A stretch of 64,000 nucleotides of DNA from Bacteroidota bacterium. Its GTDB lineage: Bacteria > Bacteroidota > Bacteroidia > Bacteroidales > VadinHA17. The notes beneath the pieces were generated by a model, which was not told the origin of the DNA, did not search any database, and was given only the letters and a program-made list of their open reading frames with translations. Each line of letters opens with the position of its first letter. The stretch's first letter is position 1. A program made the position numbers and the translations under genes. Positions 44,558-53,705 of the stretch are shown one piece after another. The stretch covers positions 35,435 through 99,434 of the forward strand of contig JADFDS010000005.1 of assembly GCA_018262715.1 (NCBI GenBank), in the 5' to 3' direction.

Positions 44558-45985
44558 ATGATCACATCAATAGCCTGGAAGAACGTCTGGAGGAACAGGA
44601 CGAGGAGCCTGACCGTAATAGCCGCGGTGACAGTGGGCGTATTTGCCAGCGTCTTCGCCCTGGCTGCGATAAACAGCTCCATTGTTCAGAGGATTGACTC
44701 CGCAGTCAACGAGGAGCTCTCCCATATCCAGGTAAACACTAAGGAATTCCGCAGCAGCAGCGACATCCTGAATATTATATCCGAGCCTGATAAGGTTGCG
44801 GAAACCCTCCGTAAAACACCCGGGGTGACTGATGTAACCGGCAGAATAATTGTCAGAGGTATTGCTTCCGCCCCTTCTGGCAGCGCCGGGGTGGAAATCA
44901 CCGGCATTGACATTGAAAAGGAGAAGCAGATGTTCACCCTCTCCGGGAAACTGATTCCCGGAACCGGAAGTTATTTTGGCGCCGACACGAAGCTGAACAG
45001 TGCCTTCATTGGTGAAAAGCTGGCACGGGAGCTTCAGATCATCAGGTATATCCTTACGGCAGAATCACTTACAGCCCTGGTGGATAAGGGAGTACCCTCA
45101 GCCGTCACAGACAGGCTGAAACCGCTTGAAGGTCAGCGGTTCACTACGGAAAAGAAGCTGACGGAGGCCTATTACAGGCTGCTCACCCCGAAGGAAATCA
45201 AGAAGTACGGCCTTGCAATCCGTGAGGCTGCCTGGTCATACCGCGAAGGTTCCAGGGTCATCCTCTCATTTCTGGATGTGAACGGCAACCAGACCGGTGC
45301 GGCATACCGGATATGCGGCATATTCCGCACGAATAACGATTTGTTTGAGGCAACGTCAGTCTTCGTCCCTATGGAGGAGCTGCGCAGACTGACAGGCCTT
45401 GAGGACGGTGTATATCACCGTTTCATCGCCCGGCTGGAAGAGAATGACATGACTGACCGGGTGACGCCTGTGCTGAAGGAGGCTCTTCCGGGGCTGGAGG
45501 TGATGAACTGGAAGGAGATACAGGTAGACCTTGCCATGATAGCCGACTATATCAACCAGATTTATGCAATCTTCATGGTTCTTATCCTTGCCGCCCTTTC
45601 TTTCGGAATTGTCAACACAATGCTGATGGCTGTCCTGGAGCGCACCCGCGAGCTCGGCATGCTCTCCGCAGTGGGAATGAACCGCAGGCGAATCTTCCTG
45701 ATGATAATGCTCGAATCAGTCTTCCTGTCTGTAGTGGGAGGATTTACCGGCATGGCTGTCAGCGGAATTGTAATCGGAATAACCAACCACACAGGCATCA
45801 ACCTGGTGAAGTATTCCGAGGGACTGGAAGCCTTCGGATACTCGGCCCATCTTTACCCGACAATCGGAGCTGACTTTTTCATAATACTTACCGTGCTGAT
45901 CGTTATTACCGGGATTCTCTCGGCGGTATATCCGGCACGCAAAGCGCTGCAGCTTAATCCGGTAGAGGCGTTAAGAGGAGAATAA
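44558..45985 (+). CDS. FtsX/MacB/LolE-type ABC permease (second)
   Basis: A 475-residue permease of the same topology as its upstream neighbour: a WKNVWRNRTRS cytoplasmic start, an N-terminal helix (about 19-38), a periplasmic domain of about 300 residues and three helices at the C-terminus ending in NPVEALRGE. The two share only patches of sequence, so they are distinct subunits rather than a recent duplication. It ends 19 bp before the ATPase gene. Confidence 0.87.
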   Translation: MITSIAWKNVWRNRTRSLTVIAAVTVGVFASVFALAAINSSIVQRIDSAVNEELSHIQVNTKEFRSSSDILNIISEPDKVAETLRKTPGVTDVTGRIIVRGIASAPSGSAGVEITGIDIEKEKQMFTLSGKLIPGTGSYFGADTKLNSAFIGEKLARELQIIRYILTAESLTALVDKGVPSAVTDRLKPLEGQRFTTEKKLTEAYYRLLTPKEIKKYGLAIREAAWSYREGSRVILSFLDVNGNQTGAAYRICGIFRTNNDLFEATSVFVPMEELRRLTGLEDGVYHRFIARLEENDMTDRVTPVLKEALPGLEVMNWKEIQVDLAMIADYINQIYAIFMVLILAALSFGIVNTMLMAVLERTRELGMLSAVGMNRRRIFLMIMLESVFLSVVGGFTGMAVSGIVIGITNHTGINLVKYSEGLEAFGYSAHLYPTIGADFFIILTVLIVITGILSAVYPARKALQLNPVEALRGE

Positions 45986-46004
45986 CGAATTAATAATCAT
46001 AGCA

Positions 46005-46700
46005 ATGAACGTAGTCGAGATCAATGATGTATACAAAACCTACCATGATACGGAGGTTGAAGTAAGAGCGGTTAACGGCGTCACACTCAGTTTCACAAAG
46101 GGTGATTTTGCCGTAATCGTTGGCCCTTCCGGTTCCGGAAAGACTACCCTGCTTAACCTTATCGGAGGACTTGACCAGCCCACCACAGGGGAGATCATTG
46201 TTGCGGGGCACAGGCTTTCGGAGCTGAAGCCTTCGGAGCTTATAGACTTCCGCATGGAGCACGTCGGGTTTGTCTTTCAGTCGTACAACCTGATTCCGGT
46301 CCTCACTGCCGCGGAAAACGTCGGATTCATCATGAGCCTCCAGAAGTGGCCGAAGGAGAAGCGCATGGCACGAACCGGGGAACTGCTGGAGGCGGTGGGA
46401 CTCGCTGACAGGCACAACAGCAGGCCCTCGCAGCTCTCCGGCGGCCAGCAGCAGAGGGTGGCCGTGGCCCGTGCCCTCGCACCCCGCCCCGAGTTCATCC
46501 TCGCTGACGAACCCACGGCAAACCTCGATTCAAAATCAGCGGAAACTCTCCTTGACATAATGGAAAAACTTAATCGCGAGGAGGAGATGACGTTTATCTT
46601 TTCCACACATGACGCAAGGGTGATGAAGAGGGCAAGGAGGGTCATAACCCTTGAGGACGGGAAAGTGGTATCGGATGAGAGGACAAACCACAGGGAATAA
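46005..46700 (+). CDS. LolD-like ABC transporter ATPase
   Basis: A 231-residue ATP-binding subunit with Walker A GPSGSGKTT (40-48), Q-loop FQSYNL, signature LSGGQQQRVAVARAL, and Walker B FILADEP. It belongs to the LolD/MacB/FtsE group, which powers FtsX-type permeases. It follows two permease genes and precedes the beta-barrel gene by 25 bp. Confidence 0.92.
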   Translation: MNVVEINDVYKTYHDTEVEVRAVNGVTLSFTKGDFAVIVGPSGSGKTTLLNLIGGLDQPTTGEIIVAGHRLSELKPSELIDFRMEHVGFVFQSYNLIPVLTAAENVGFIMSLQKWPKEKRMARTGELLEAVGLADRHNSRPSQLSGGQQQRVAVARALAPRPEFILADEPTANLDSKSAETLLDIMEKLNREEEMTFIFSTHDARVMKRARRVITLEDGKVVSDERTNHRE

Positions 46701-46725
46701 CCCTGACACCGATGAACTGTATGGC

Positions 46726-47910
46726 ATGAAACGGATTTTTCTTACAATGATTTTGGTGACGTCAGTTGCGGCTGCAGTTTATTCACAGGAGGCCGTCAGT
46801 GATGATCCCGGAGCCGGTTCCGGGAAAACTGACCGCCTCACCGCCGGAGGGTACGCGTCGTGGCTTCACACGGCCATATTTGACAAACCATCAGAGAATT
46901 GGATCAACACGGGCATGCTTCATAACCGGCTCAATTTCAAGGTTTATGCCGGCAGCAGGTTAACTTTTGCACTGGAGATAAGAAACCGGTTCGTTACCGG
47001 TGACATGGTGAGCCTTGACCCGTCATATATTGACGGACTGTCTGCCGACGCGGGCTGGGCGGACCTCTCATGGAATATCTCCTCGGGCAGTTCATATGTC
47101 CTTAACACAATGATTGACAGGGCTTATGTCGATTTCACCGCAGGGCAGCTGCAGATCAGGGCCGGGCGGCAGCGGATCAACTGGAGCCAGGCCCTTATAT
47201 GGAATCCCAATGATCTGTTCAACACCTATTCATTTTTTGACTTCGACTATGTTGAGAGGCCGGGCAGCGATGCCCTGCGGTTTATCTGGTCAACCGGCCC
47301 CTCCTCCGCAGTGGAGGCGGCGGTGAAGGTCGACGGAAACAACAGGATCACCGCTGCCGCCCTCGGTCGTTTCAGCGTACTGAACACTGATATTCAGTTT
47401 CTTGCCGGGGTGACTGATGATGAATATTTCACCGCCGGAACAGGATGGTCAGGTGCCATCGGATCAGTATCCTTAAGAGGAGAGGCAACCTTATTTGCCC
47501 CTTTTGACGGCACAGGCGGCGAAAAGAGCAATTTTATCACCACCCTGGGAATTGACAAGGCATTTTCCGACAAGGTAACCGCGCTTGCGCAGGTTATGTA
47601 TTCAAGCCATCCTGCAGACCTGAGCGGTTTCACGGACCTCTATGGCGGAGGCCTGACAGCCAGGCAGCTTGCATTTTCTGAATTCAGCGCCGCTGCGCAG
47701 GTGACCTTTGTGCCGCTTCCGCTGGTGAATCTGTCACTGGCAGCTATCTGGTTTCCTGACCTCGACGGTTTCTATGCAGGCCCTTCCCTGGACTTCTCGC
47801 TGGCGGAGAACGTTGACTTCTCAATACTCTGGCAGCACTTCAACAGCACTTTCGGTGAAGAGAAAACCCGGATAAACCTCGGGTTCATTCGGATAAGGTA
47901 TAGTTTCTGA
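46726..47910 (+). CDS. Outer-membrane beta-barrel protein of the export operon
   Basis: A 394-residue exported protein. I choose the ATG at 46726, which starts a signal peptide (MKRIFLTMILVTSVAAAVYSQ, about 21 residues). The rest alternates short hydrophobic/aromatic strands, has a RAGRQRINWSQALIWNPND block near 150, resembles DUF1302-like barrels, and ends with an aromatic residue (IRIRYSF), as expected for BamA recognition. The ABC subunits and LolA-like protein share its operon, so it may be the outer-membrane exit or acceptor. Reading upstream of 46726 would overlap the ATPase gene. Confidence 0.78.
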   Translation: MKRIFLTMILVTSVAAAVYSQEAVSDDPGAGSGKTDRLTAGGYASWLHTAIFDKPSENWINTGMLHNRLNFKVYAGSRLTFALEIRNRFVTGDMVSLDPSYIDGLSADAGWADLSWNISSGSSYVLNTMIDRAYVDFTAGQLQIRAGRQRINWSQALIWNPNDLFNTYSFFDFDYVERPGSDALRFIWSTGPSSAVEAAVKVDGNNRITAAALGRFSVLNTDIQFLAGVTDDEYFTAGTGWSGAIGSVSLRGEATLFAPFDGTGGEKSNFITTLGIDKAFSDKVTALAQVMYSSHPADLSGFTDLYGGGLTARQLAFSEFSAAAQVTFVPLPLVNLSLAAIWFPDLDGFYAGPSLDFSLAENVDFSILWQHFNSTFGEEKTRINLGFIRIRYSF

Positions 47911-47944
47911 AAATTTCATACTTTTACGGCCAAACACCGTAAGA

Positions 47945-48679
47945 ATGTCACTTGTCCATGAACTTGAGAAATCCGGTAACTGGTTATTCAGGAGAAGAAG
48001 CTGGCTGCCTGCAACAATTCTTGTTCCGGCTGCTGTCTATCTCTTCATTGCAAACCGAAGCGTAATTTATTTCAACTATACCTGGGAGATAGTCTGTATC
48101 CTTGTCTCGGTGGCCGGTGAACTGCTGCGCTCCTACACGGTCGGATATGTTCCCCGCAACACCTCGGGCCGGAATGTGATTGACCAGTTGGCTGACGACC
48201 TCAACACAAAGGGTATTTACTCGGTAATCCGCCATCCCCTGTATGCCGGCAACTTCCTGATGTGGCTCGGCCCGGTGCTTTTCCTGAGATCAGTGTGGTG
48301 GGTGATTGTTTTCGTTCTGGCCTACTGGCTTTATTATGAGCGTATCATCTTTGCCGAGGAGCAATACCTGCGCCGAAAGTTCGGGGAAACATATGACACA
48401 TGGGCTTTCCGGGTGAAGGCTGTCCTTCCTTCGTTCAGGCATTACATAAAGTCTGACCTGCCATTCTCATTCAGGAACGTGCTCAAGCGTGAGTACAACA
48501 GCATTACAAACCTTTTTCTTGTTTTTGCTTTCCTCGATCTCTGCCGGAACATTGCTGTCACCGGCAGGATTTACCTGGAGCCGATGTACATCACACTGCT
48601 GGTTGCAGCCCTTATCTTCTGGGCTGTCATCAGGTACCTTGTAAAAAGAACGAAGTTCCTGTACGTGGAAGGCAGGTGA
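47945..48679 (+). CDS. Isoprenylcysteine carboxyl methyltransferase-like membrane protein
   Basis: A 244-residue protein with about six hydrophobic segments. The GIYSVIRHPLYAGNFLMWLG block (about 95-115), together with YYERIIFAEEQYLRRKFGETYDTW (about 132-155), is the SAM-binding signature of ICMT/PEMT-type membrane methyltransferases. The substrate is unknown; bacterial members methylate lipids or other hydrophobic compounds. It starts 34 bp after the barrel gene and may be the last gene of the TetR operon; no terminator separates them. It would fit a lipid-related function for that operon. Confidence 0.8.
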   Translation: MSLVHELEKSGNWLFRRRSWLPATILVPAAVYLFIANRSVIYFNYTWEIVCILVSVAGELLRSYTVGYVPRNTSGRNVIDQLADDLNTKGIYSVIRHPLYAGNFLMWLGPVLFLRSVWWVIVFVLAYWLYYERIIFAEEQYLRRKFGETYDTWAFRVKAVLPSFRHYIKSDLPFSFRNVLKREYNSITNLFLVFAFLDLCRNIAVTGRIYLEPMYITLLVAALIFWAVIRYLVKRTKFLYVEGR

Positions 48680-48707
48680 CCTCGCGGAGCTGCGCGAAAC
48701 GGGACTT

Positions 48708-49412
48708 CTACCTGTCCCTTGCTCCCAGGAAAAGCATAATGTAATAGATCAGGGTGGCGAGTGAGCCGAGAGCCGCTATTACATACGTATAGGCAGCCCA
48801 TTTGAGAGCATCCTGAGCCTTGTCATCTGTTCCCGAGTAGGTTATGCCTGCATTTGAAAGCCATGCCAGTGCCCTCTTCGACGCGTTGATCTCAACCGGG
48901 AGGGTGATAAAGCTGAACAGTGTGGTAATGGCAAAAAGCACTATTCCTATCAGCATGATCTCGGGCCTGGAGTTGAGCAGAACAAGTCCGGCAATGAGCA
49001 CCCACTGTATCCAGTTGGAGGCGAAGCTTACCACCGGGGCAAGTTTTGACCTCATCCCCAGCCATGCGTAAGACTGTGCATGCTGAAGGGCGTGGCCTGT
49101 TTCATGGGCTGCCACGGCAGCAGCTGCAACGCTGGTTCCGGAGTAAACATCGCGGCTGAGGTTAATGGTCTTTTTAAGAGGATTATAATGATCAGTCAGT
49201 TCACCGGCCACACTGTGAACGGTAACGTCTGTCACACCGCTTTCGCGAAGCATTTTTTCCGCCACATCACGGCCTGTCATGCCTGATGCTATCGGCACCT
49301 TCGAATAGGTTCTGAATTTCGACTTGAGTCTGGCGCTGACAACCCAGCTCAGTATCATGAATACTATGAATATTATCCAGTATGCACCGTTTTGCAAAAA
49401 CATTGTTTCCAT
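48708..49412 (-). CDS. Zinc-dependent membrane protease (YugP-like, DUF2268-type neutral zinc peptidase)
   Basis: A 234-residue membrane protein with the zinc motif HETGH (103-107) in AAHETGHALQHAQSYAW. Helices lie at about 10-28 and at the C-terminus (about 137-230, in three segments). This matches the YugP-type putative neutral zinc metallopeptidase (Zn_peptidase_2) family; substrates are unknown. It is convergent with the ICMT-like gene, 28 bp away, and divergent from yidD. Confidence 0.85.
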   Translation of the reverse strand: METMFLQNGAYWIIFIVFMILSWVVSARLKSKFRTYSKVPIASGMTGRDVAEKMLRESGVTDVTVHSVAGELTDHYNPLKKTINLSRDVYSGTSVAAAAVAAHETGHALQHAQSYAWLGMRSKLAPVVSFASNWIQWVLIAGLVLLNSRPEIMLIGIVLFAITTLFSFITLPVEINASKRALAWLSNAGITYSGTDDKAQDALKWAAYTYVIAALGSLATLIYYIMLFLGARDR

Positions 49413-49510
49413 CAGTAAAGAACAATTTTAAGTTTCTTATTTCTTCAGCAAAACGCCTGCCATCATAAAGAAGTTCTGAAAATAGGCCATTTTGTCATGC
49501 CGAATCAGCT

Positions 49511-49518
49511 TATCTTTG
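49511..49518 (+). promoter_or_regulatory. Putative -7 box for yidD
   Basis: TATCTTTG matches TAnnTTTG and ends 6 bp before the ATG at 49525, which would make the transcript essentially leaderless. Confidence 0.45.
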
Positions 49519-49524
49519 GAGGCG

Positions 49525-49839
49525 ATGCTGAAGAGTGCCGCAAAGATATTATCTTTTTTGCTCCTGCTGCCGGTATGGTTTTACCGGTGGTTTATTTCGC
49601 CATGGACTCCTGCCTCATGCCGACATGTCCCGACCTGTTCACAGTATGCCATTGATGCGCTCAGGCTGCACGGGCCGTTTACGGGAATAATGATCTCGAC
49701 AGGCAGGATACTGCGTTGCAGGCCGGGAGGCACACACGGCTATGATCCGGTTCCGAGATTCATATTCAGGCGATACCGGGGAGGCGGATCACCGCTTCGC
49801 AGGGCTCCTGAGTGCAACAGGCTGAAGGACCATGACTAG
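49525..49839 (+). CDS. yidD: Membrane protein insertion efficiency factor YidD
   Basis: A 104-residue YidD protein, which helps YidC insert inner-membrane proteins. The [23 protein letters not shown] block (about 20-42) and the [14 protein letters not shown] block (about 65-78) are invariant features of the family. I choose the ATG at 49525 because it begins the conserved hydrophobic N-terminus. YidD usually sits between rnpA and yidC; here it is separate from rnpA. Its 3' end overlaps the convergent LytTR gene by 4 bp. Confidence 0.93.
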   Translation: MLKSAAKILSFLLLLPVWFYRWFISPWTPASCRHVPTCSQYAIDALRLHGPFTGIMISTGRILRCRPGGTHGYDPVPRFIFRRYRGGGSPLRRAPECNRLKDHD

Positions 49840-50588
49840 AAGGAGAGCTTCTCCCTGAGCATCTTGTAACCGGCGCGGCTTACCGGGATCTTTTCCCCTG
49901 ACTTGAGTACGGCAACATAGTTATCCTTGCTGTAGGGTTCCAGGCGGGTGATCTGTTCCACGTTCACGATATATGACCGGTGAACTCTCATGAACAGGCC
50001 GGGAGGAAGATGGTCCTCATAATACTTCATGGTCTTGGGTTTTAGCGCTTTCCCCTCGCTGTAATAGATCATCACATAATCATCCTCGGCCGCCAGGTAA
50101 TAGACATTATTCAGGGGAATGATCTTGATTCCCGCCCCTTTTCTGAAGACTATCCTGGTGAGAAATCCCTCAGCTTCAGAGGCTGCAGCCACCAGTTTTT
50201 CAATTTTCTCATGGTCAGGCGCCTCTTTCTCCAGCCGGCCCAGTGCCTTGGCAAGGGCGTCATCAAACCTCTCCTTTGAAAAAGGTTTGAGGAGATAGTC
50301 CACTGCGTTCAGTTCGAAGGCCCTGATGGCATACTGGTCAAAGGCGGTGGCGAATATCACTTCCGGTTTTTCATCTATCACCTCGAGGAGCTCGAAGCCG
50401 GTCAGCTTGGGCATCTGTATATCGAGGAAGATAAGATCGGGTTTCTTTTCCTTTATCTCCCTGGCCCCGCAGAATCCGTCTCCGCATTCACCCACAATCT
50501 CCACCTCAGGATGATCGGCGAGCATAAATCTGATCAGCTCCCTTGCCGGGGCTTCGTCTTCAATGATCAGCGCTCTGATTGTTTTCAT
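49836..50588 (-). CDS. LytTR-family response regulator
   Basis: A 250-residue regulator with an N-terminal receiver domain (phosphoacceptor D56 in IFLDIQMP, lysine in LLKPF near 105) and a C-terminal LytTR DNA-binding domain (about 145-248; [14 protein letters not shown] block). LytTR proteins bind direct repeats upstream of envelope and cell-wall genes. It is the last gene of a four-gene minus-strand operon, 19 bp after the LytS-type kinase gene. Confidence 0.93.
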   Translation of the reverse strand: MKTIRALIIEDEAPARELIRFMLADHPEVEIVGECGDGFCGAREIKEKKPDLIFLDIQMPKLTGFELLEVIDEKPEVIFATAFDQYAIRAFELNAVDYLLKPFSKERFDDALAKALGRLEKEAPDHEKIEKLVAAASEAEGFLTRIVFRKGAGIKIIPLNNVYYLAAEDDYVMIYYSEGKALKPKTMKYYEDHLPPGLFMRVHRSYIVNVEQITRLEPYSKDNYVAVLKSGEKIPVSRAGYKMLREKLSF

Positions 50589-50607
50589 TGTTTTATTATG
50601 CTGTTAA

Positions 50608-51666
50608 TCATGATTTTCGGAACGGAAACCTTACAATCACCGTGAAACTGTCATCTCCGTGATTCACCGTGAGGTCAGCCTTGTCGCCAAAGAACAGCTC
50701 AAGCCTGCTGCTGACATTTTTAAGGCCTATGCCTGCCCCTTTTCTGGTTACAACGGAGTCAGTGTCAACGTTGTTTGTCACTGTGATTATCACCATTTCA
50801 TTCTGCTTTCTGACGGTTGTCCTGATTGTAACCTCCTCGGTCGACTCGTAAACCCCGTGTTTAACGGCGTTTTCATAGAGAGGCTGGAGGAGCATTCCCG
50901 GCATCAGGGCCGGCAGGCATTCCGGGCTGATATCTTCTTCAATGCTGAGCCTTTCCCCGAATCTCACCTTTTCGATCTGCAGGTAAAGCCTGAGGCTTTC
51001 CATCTCATTCCCGAGGGTCACCGGCTGTTCATTCCTTGATGAGAGAGAATAGCGCATGAAGTCAGACAGCTTTACAATCATATCCCTGGCCTTCAGCGGA
51101 TTTGTCACGGTGAGCGAGCTGACTGAGTTGAGGCTGTTGAACAGGAAGTGAGGATTTATCTGTGACCGGAGCATCTTCAGCTCGCCTTCGCGTACCTGTG
51201 CTTCAAGCTGTGCCTGCCGTGCCACCTTTTCAGCCAGCCTCGAGGCGCTCAGGAACAGGTAGTACACAAGCAACATCACGAAGAAGATCAGCACACCGGC
51301 CGTGGCTCTGAAAACCAGGACTGAGTGCCAGAAAATGTCATAATCTACCTTTTCGGTAACTAGCGTCCTTACGAGGAACTTTGTTCCGAAGAGCCATGCA
51401 AGAATCGTAAGTGAACCGGTCAGCAGGACGTTTACCACTGTTGTATATACCTGGTTATCCTCTTTCAGGAGGAATCTTACCGGGAACCATACAGCCAGTC
51501 CCAGGAGGCCGAAAATAACCATGGAAATCACTCCGTCGGCAATTGCCACATCGGCAGGGCTTCCATAGCCAAAATGAATAAGCAGTGACTGGCCTGCTGC
51601 AAGAATCAGCCAGGCCAGCCACCACACAAGGAGCCTCGTTCTGTTTTCCAGTAACGGATGCTTCAT
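50608..51666 (-). CDS. LytS/YehU-type sensor histidine kinase
   Basis: A 352-residue kinase with four predicted membrane helices in residues 10-140. A His_kinase domain follows with the phospho-accepting H173 in QINPHFLFNSLN, and a HATPase_c domain with N-box (PLYENAVKHGV) and G2 motif (KGAGIGLKNV). It pairs with the LytTR regulator encoded downstream. It has no long periplasmic sensor, so it probably senses the membrane itself or acts with the LiaF-like protein encoded upstream. Confidence 0.92.
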   Translation of the reverse strand: MKHPLLENRTRLLVWWLAWLILAAGQSLLIHFGYGSPADVAIADGVISMVIFGLLGLAVWFPVRFLLKEDNQVYTTVVNVLLTGSLTILAWLFGTKFLVRTLVTEKVDYDIFWHSVLVFRATAGVLIFFVMLLVYYLFLSASRLAEKVARQAQLEAQVREGELKMLRSQINPHFLFNSLNSVSSLTVTNPLKARDMIVKLSDFMRYSLSSRNEQPVTLGNEMESLRLYLQIEKVRFGERLSIEEDISPECLPALMPGMLLQPLYENAVKHGVYESTEEVTIRTTVRKQNEMVIITVTNNVDTDSVVTRKGAGIGLKNVSSRLELFFGDKADLTVNHGDDSFTVIVRFPFRKS

Positions 51667-51669
51667 ATA

Positions 51670-52410
51670 TTATTTGTAACTCTTGATCTCTCCACCTCCG
51701 AATATCACGGTACCCCTTATGGTGAGTGACCTGGTATTGTCCCTGATCACATCACCCCTCATCTTCCTGCTGTCAGAAAATCCCCCGAGGATTGGTGTGA
51801 CCTCAATCACCACGTTCCAGCTTTCAGGAACAATGATGGTTGTTCCACCAAAGATACAGGTAATTTCAATTACGTTGTCACCGGGTGCCATTGATGACCG
51901 GGTCAGGTCAACCTCACCGCCTCCGAAGATGGAAGTGATCTTGCCTCCCTGGAAGTTCTCGGTGATGAGTTGCCGCTCGGCTCCGCTGAAGATATTTACG
52001 TAATCAATATAGTCCGCCTTGTTGACTGTTGAGAAGTCGAGCTTCTTCACCAGCCGTTTCGAGTTCACCAGGAGCACAACGCCAAGCACTATGAAGAGTG
52101 CAGGCCAGAAGAAGTTGAATGACCTGAAGAAGTCGGTGAAGAGTTCCGGGATCATGAAGAATCCTCCCACGGAGATCATTACAATCCCGGGAGTCTTGTT
52201 GTCTGATCCGGTGAGGGCAATGACGCCTATCACTATCAGCAGCATCTGCCAGCTGAAGATGATGTCATCGATGAAATGATCGAGGGGTTCCGGCAACATT
52301 GTCGATTTCTTGACGATGAGGATCAGTCCGGCGATGATCAGCAGCACCCCTATGATGAACCTGTTCGAGGTTTCCGGGTTTCTTGCCGGCTTTTTCAATT
52401 CGTTTTCCAT
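51670..52410 (-). CDS. LiaF-like membrane stress protein
   Basis: A 246-residue protein with four short N-terminal helices (about 20-130) of the DUF5668/LiaI-LiaF-TM type and a C-terminal LiaF-like beta-helix (about 140-245; IFGGGEVDLT, CIFGGTTIIVP, IFGGGEIKS repeats). In Firmicutes, LiaF restrains a kinase that responds to cell-wall antibiotics. Its gene lies 3 bp from the LytS-type kinase gene, so a similar sensor-modulator role is plausible. Confidence 0.85.
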   Translation of the reverse strand: MENELKKPARNPETSNRFIIGVLLIIAGLILIVKKSTMLPEPLDHFIDDIIFSWQMLLIVIGVIALTGSDNKTPGIVMISVGGFFMIPELFTDFFRSFNFFWPALFIVLGVVLLVNSKRLVKKLDFSTVNKADYIDYVNIFSGAERQLITENFQGGKITSIFGGGEVDLTRSSMAPGDNVIEITCIFGGTTIIVPESWNVVIEVTPILGGFSDSRKMRGDVIRDNTRSLTIRGTVIFGGGEIKSYK

Positions 52411-52435
52411 TGTTTGAGATTATTAGATGTTACTG

Positions 52436-52771
52436 TTATTTGCAGCTTTTTGTAAGTGGTTTCAGCATGAATGCCACTCCGCAGAGGACCATCACCGCCG
52501 GCCAGTAGATCTTTTTGTAGGGCTCGGTGAGTTGTATGGCCATTTCAGGCATGAGAAACCAGAATCCTATTGAAAAGAGGACAACTGCTGACACAAGTTC
52601 GAGGCTGATGAGTGACCACAGTCCGAAGAAGATGAGCAGCATCTGCCACTTGAAATAGTCAGGAATATCTCCCAGACCTAGAAGGTCAAGCTTTGCAACT
52701 ATCATCATAAGTCCCAGTGATATCAGGAACTTTGCTATGCCTGTGAACGGGTTACCGTGTTTCTCTTCCAT
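52436..52771 (-). CDS. Small DUF5668-like membrane protein
   Basis: A 111-residue protein consisting almost entirely of four hydrophobic helices with a LiaI-LiaF-like pattern (repeated FWFLMPE and FFGLWSL segments). It is the first gene of the LiaF-like/LytS/LytTR operon and resembles the N-terminal half of the LiaF-like protein encoded next, suggesting an ancient duplication. A -7 box lies at 52795-52802. Confidence 0.78.
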   Translation of the reverse strand: MEEKHGNPFTGIAKFLISLGLMMIVAKLDLLGLGDIPDYFKWQMLLIFFGLWSLISLELVSAVVLFSIGFWFLMPEMAIQLTEPYKKIYWPAVMVLCGVAFMLKPLTKSCK

Positions 52772-52794
52772 GGTGATCGCATTGATTTACGCCT

Positions 52795-52802
52795 CAAAAA
52801 TA
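52795..52802 (-). promoter_or_regulatory. Putative -7 box for the LiaF-like/LytSR operon
   Basis: On the minus strand the bases read TATTTTTG, matching TAnnTTTG, 23 bp upstream of the ATG at 52771. Confidence 0.5.
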
Positions 52803-52925
52803 TTAATGTTGGTTCAATCCGTGTCACTCATTTCCGGCGGGGTGCGGATATACATCGGTGAACAGCGAAGGGAACAGGCGGTGTTACTTTTTTGTTCATA
52901 ATTTTTTTTATTGGAAGAGGATTTA

Positions 52926-52933
52926 TAATTTTG
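52926..52933 (+). promoter_or_regulatory. Putative -7 box for the yceD-rpmF-plsX-fabH operon
   Basis: TAATTTTG matches TAnnTTTG, 19 bp before the ATG at 52953. Confidence 0.5.
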
Positions 52934-52952
52934 CAGACCGAAAAAAAGGGAG

Positions 52953-53474
52953 ATGCCCGGATTGTATTCCATACCACTAACGGGACTTAAGGAGGCCAGA
53001 TATACCTATGAGTTTGAGATAGGGAACCATTTCTTCGGGTCATTTGAGGAGTCTGAGATAAAGAGGGGAGAGTTGCGTGCGGTGGTGGTGCTTCAGAAAT
53101 GTTCGACGCACATCGAGCTTGACATAGTCATCAACGGGAAAGCCGAGGTGATGTGTGACAGATGTCTTGAAGCCTTTTACATGCCAGTCTCAACTGCCAA
53201 CAGGCTTTTCATAAGGCAGGGGAGGGAGTGGGATGAATCTGATCCGGACATGATTACGATGCCGCTGGATGAACATGAAATAGATCTGAGTCAGTTTTTC
53301 TATGAGTACATCCACCTGGCGTTACCCATAAAGCGCATTCATCCTGATGATGCGGATGGCAACAGCACCTGCAATCCGGACATGATCAGGAAACTGAATG
53401 ATCTCCTGGTTCACGGTGAGGAAGAAACCGATCCGCGTTGGGATGATCTGAAAAAACTGACAGGGAATAATTAA
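52953..53474 (+). CDS. DUF177 (YceD-type) protein
   Basis: A 173-residue YceD/DUF177 protein, a family encoded next to rpmF and linked to 23S rRNA processing or L32 supply. The VMCDRCLEAF block (about 68-77) supplies a CxxC, and the later LSQFFYEYIHLALPIKRIHP block is typical. It lies 17 bp before rpmF in the conserved yceD-rpmF-plsX-fabH order. Confidence 0.87.
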   Translation: MPGLYSIPLTGLKEARYTYEFEIGNHFFGSFEESEIKRGELRAVVVLQKCSTHIELDIVINGKAEVMCDRCLEAFYMPVSTANRLFIRQGREWDESDPDMITMPLDEHEIDLSQFFYEYIHLALPIKRIHPDDADGNSTCNPDMIRKLNDLLVHGEEETDPRWDDLKKLTGNN

Positions 53475-53491
53475 ATCAATTCATTACTGCG

Positions 53492-53677
53492 ATGCCAAAT
53501 CCAAAACACAGACACTCCAGTACCAGGAGAGACAAGAGGAGAACACACTACAAGGCAGTGGCTCCTACAACAGCTGCATGCCCGAACTGCGGATCGGCCC
53601 ATCTCTACCACAGGGTCTGCCCTGAGTGCGGATACTACAGGGGAAAGCTTGCCGTTGAGAAGAAGACGACAGCCTGA
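53492..53677 (+). CDS. rpmF: 50S ribosomal protein L32
   Basis: A 61-residue ribosomal protein. The N-terminal MPNPKHRHSSTRRDKRRTH and the zinc-ribbon cysteines (CPNCGS ... CPECGYY) mark the C+ form of L32. The zinc form shows no sign of replacement by a zinc-independent paralogue. It sits in the standard place upstream of plsX. Confidence 0.96.
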   Translation: MPNPKHRHSSTRRDKRRTHYKAVAPTTAACPNCGSAHLYHRVCPECGYYRGKLAVEKKTTA

Positions 53678-53705
53678 CCGGCTTTCCGTTCAAAAAATCT
53701 GAACG

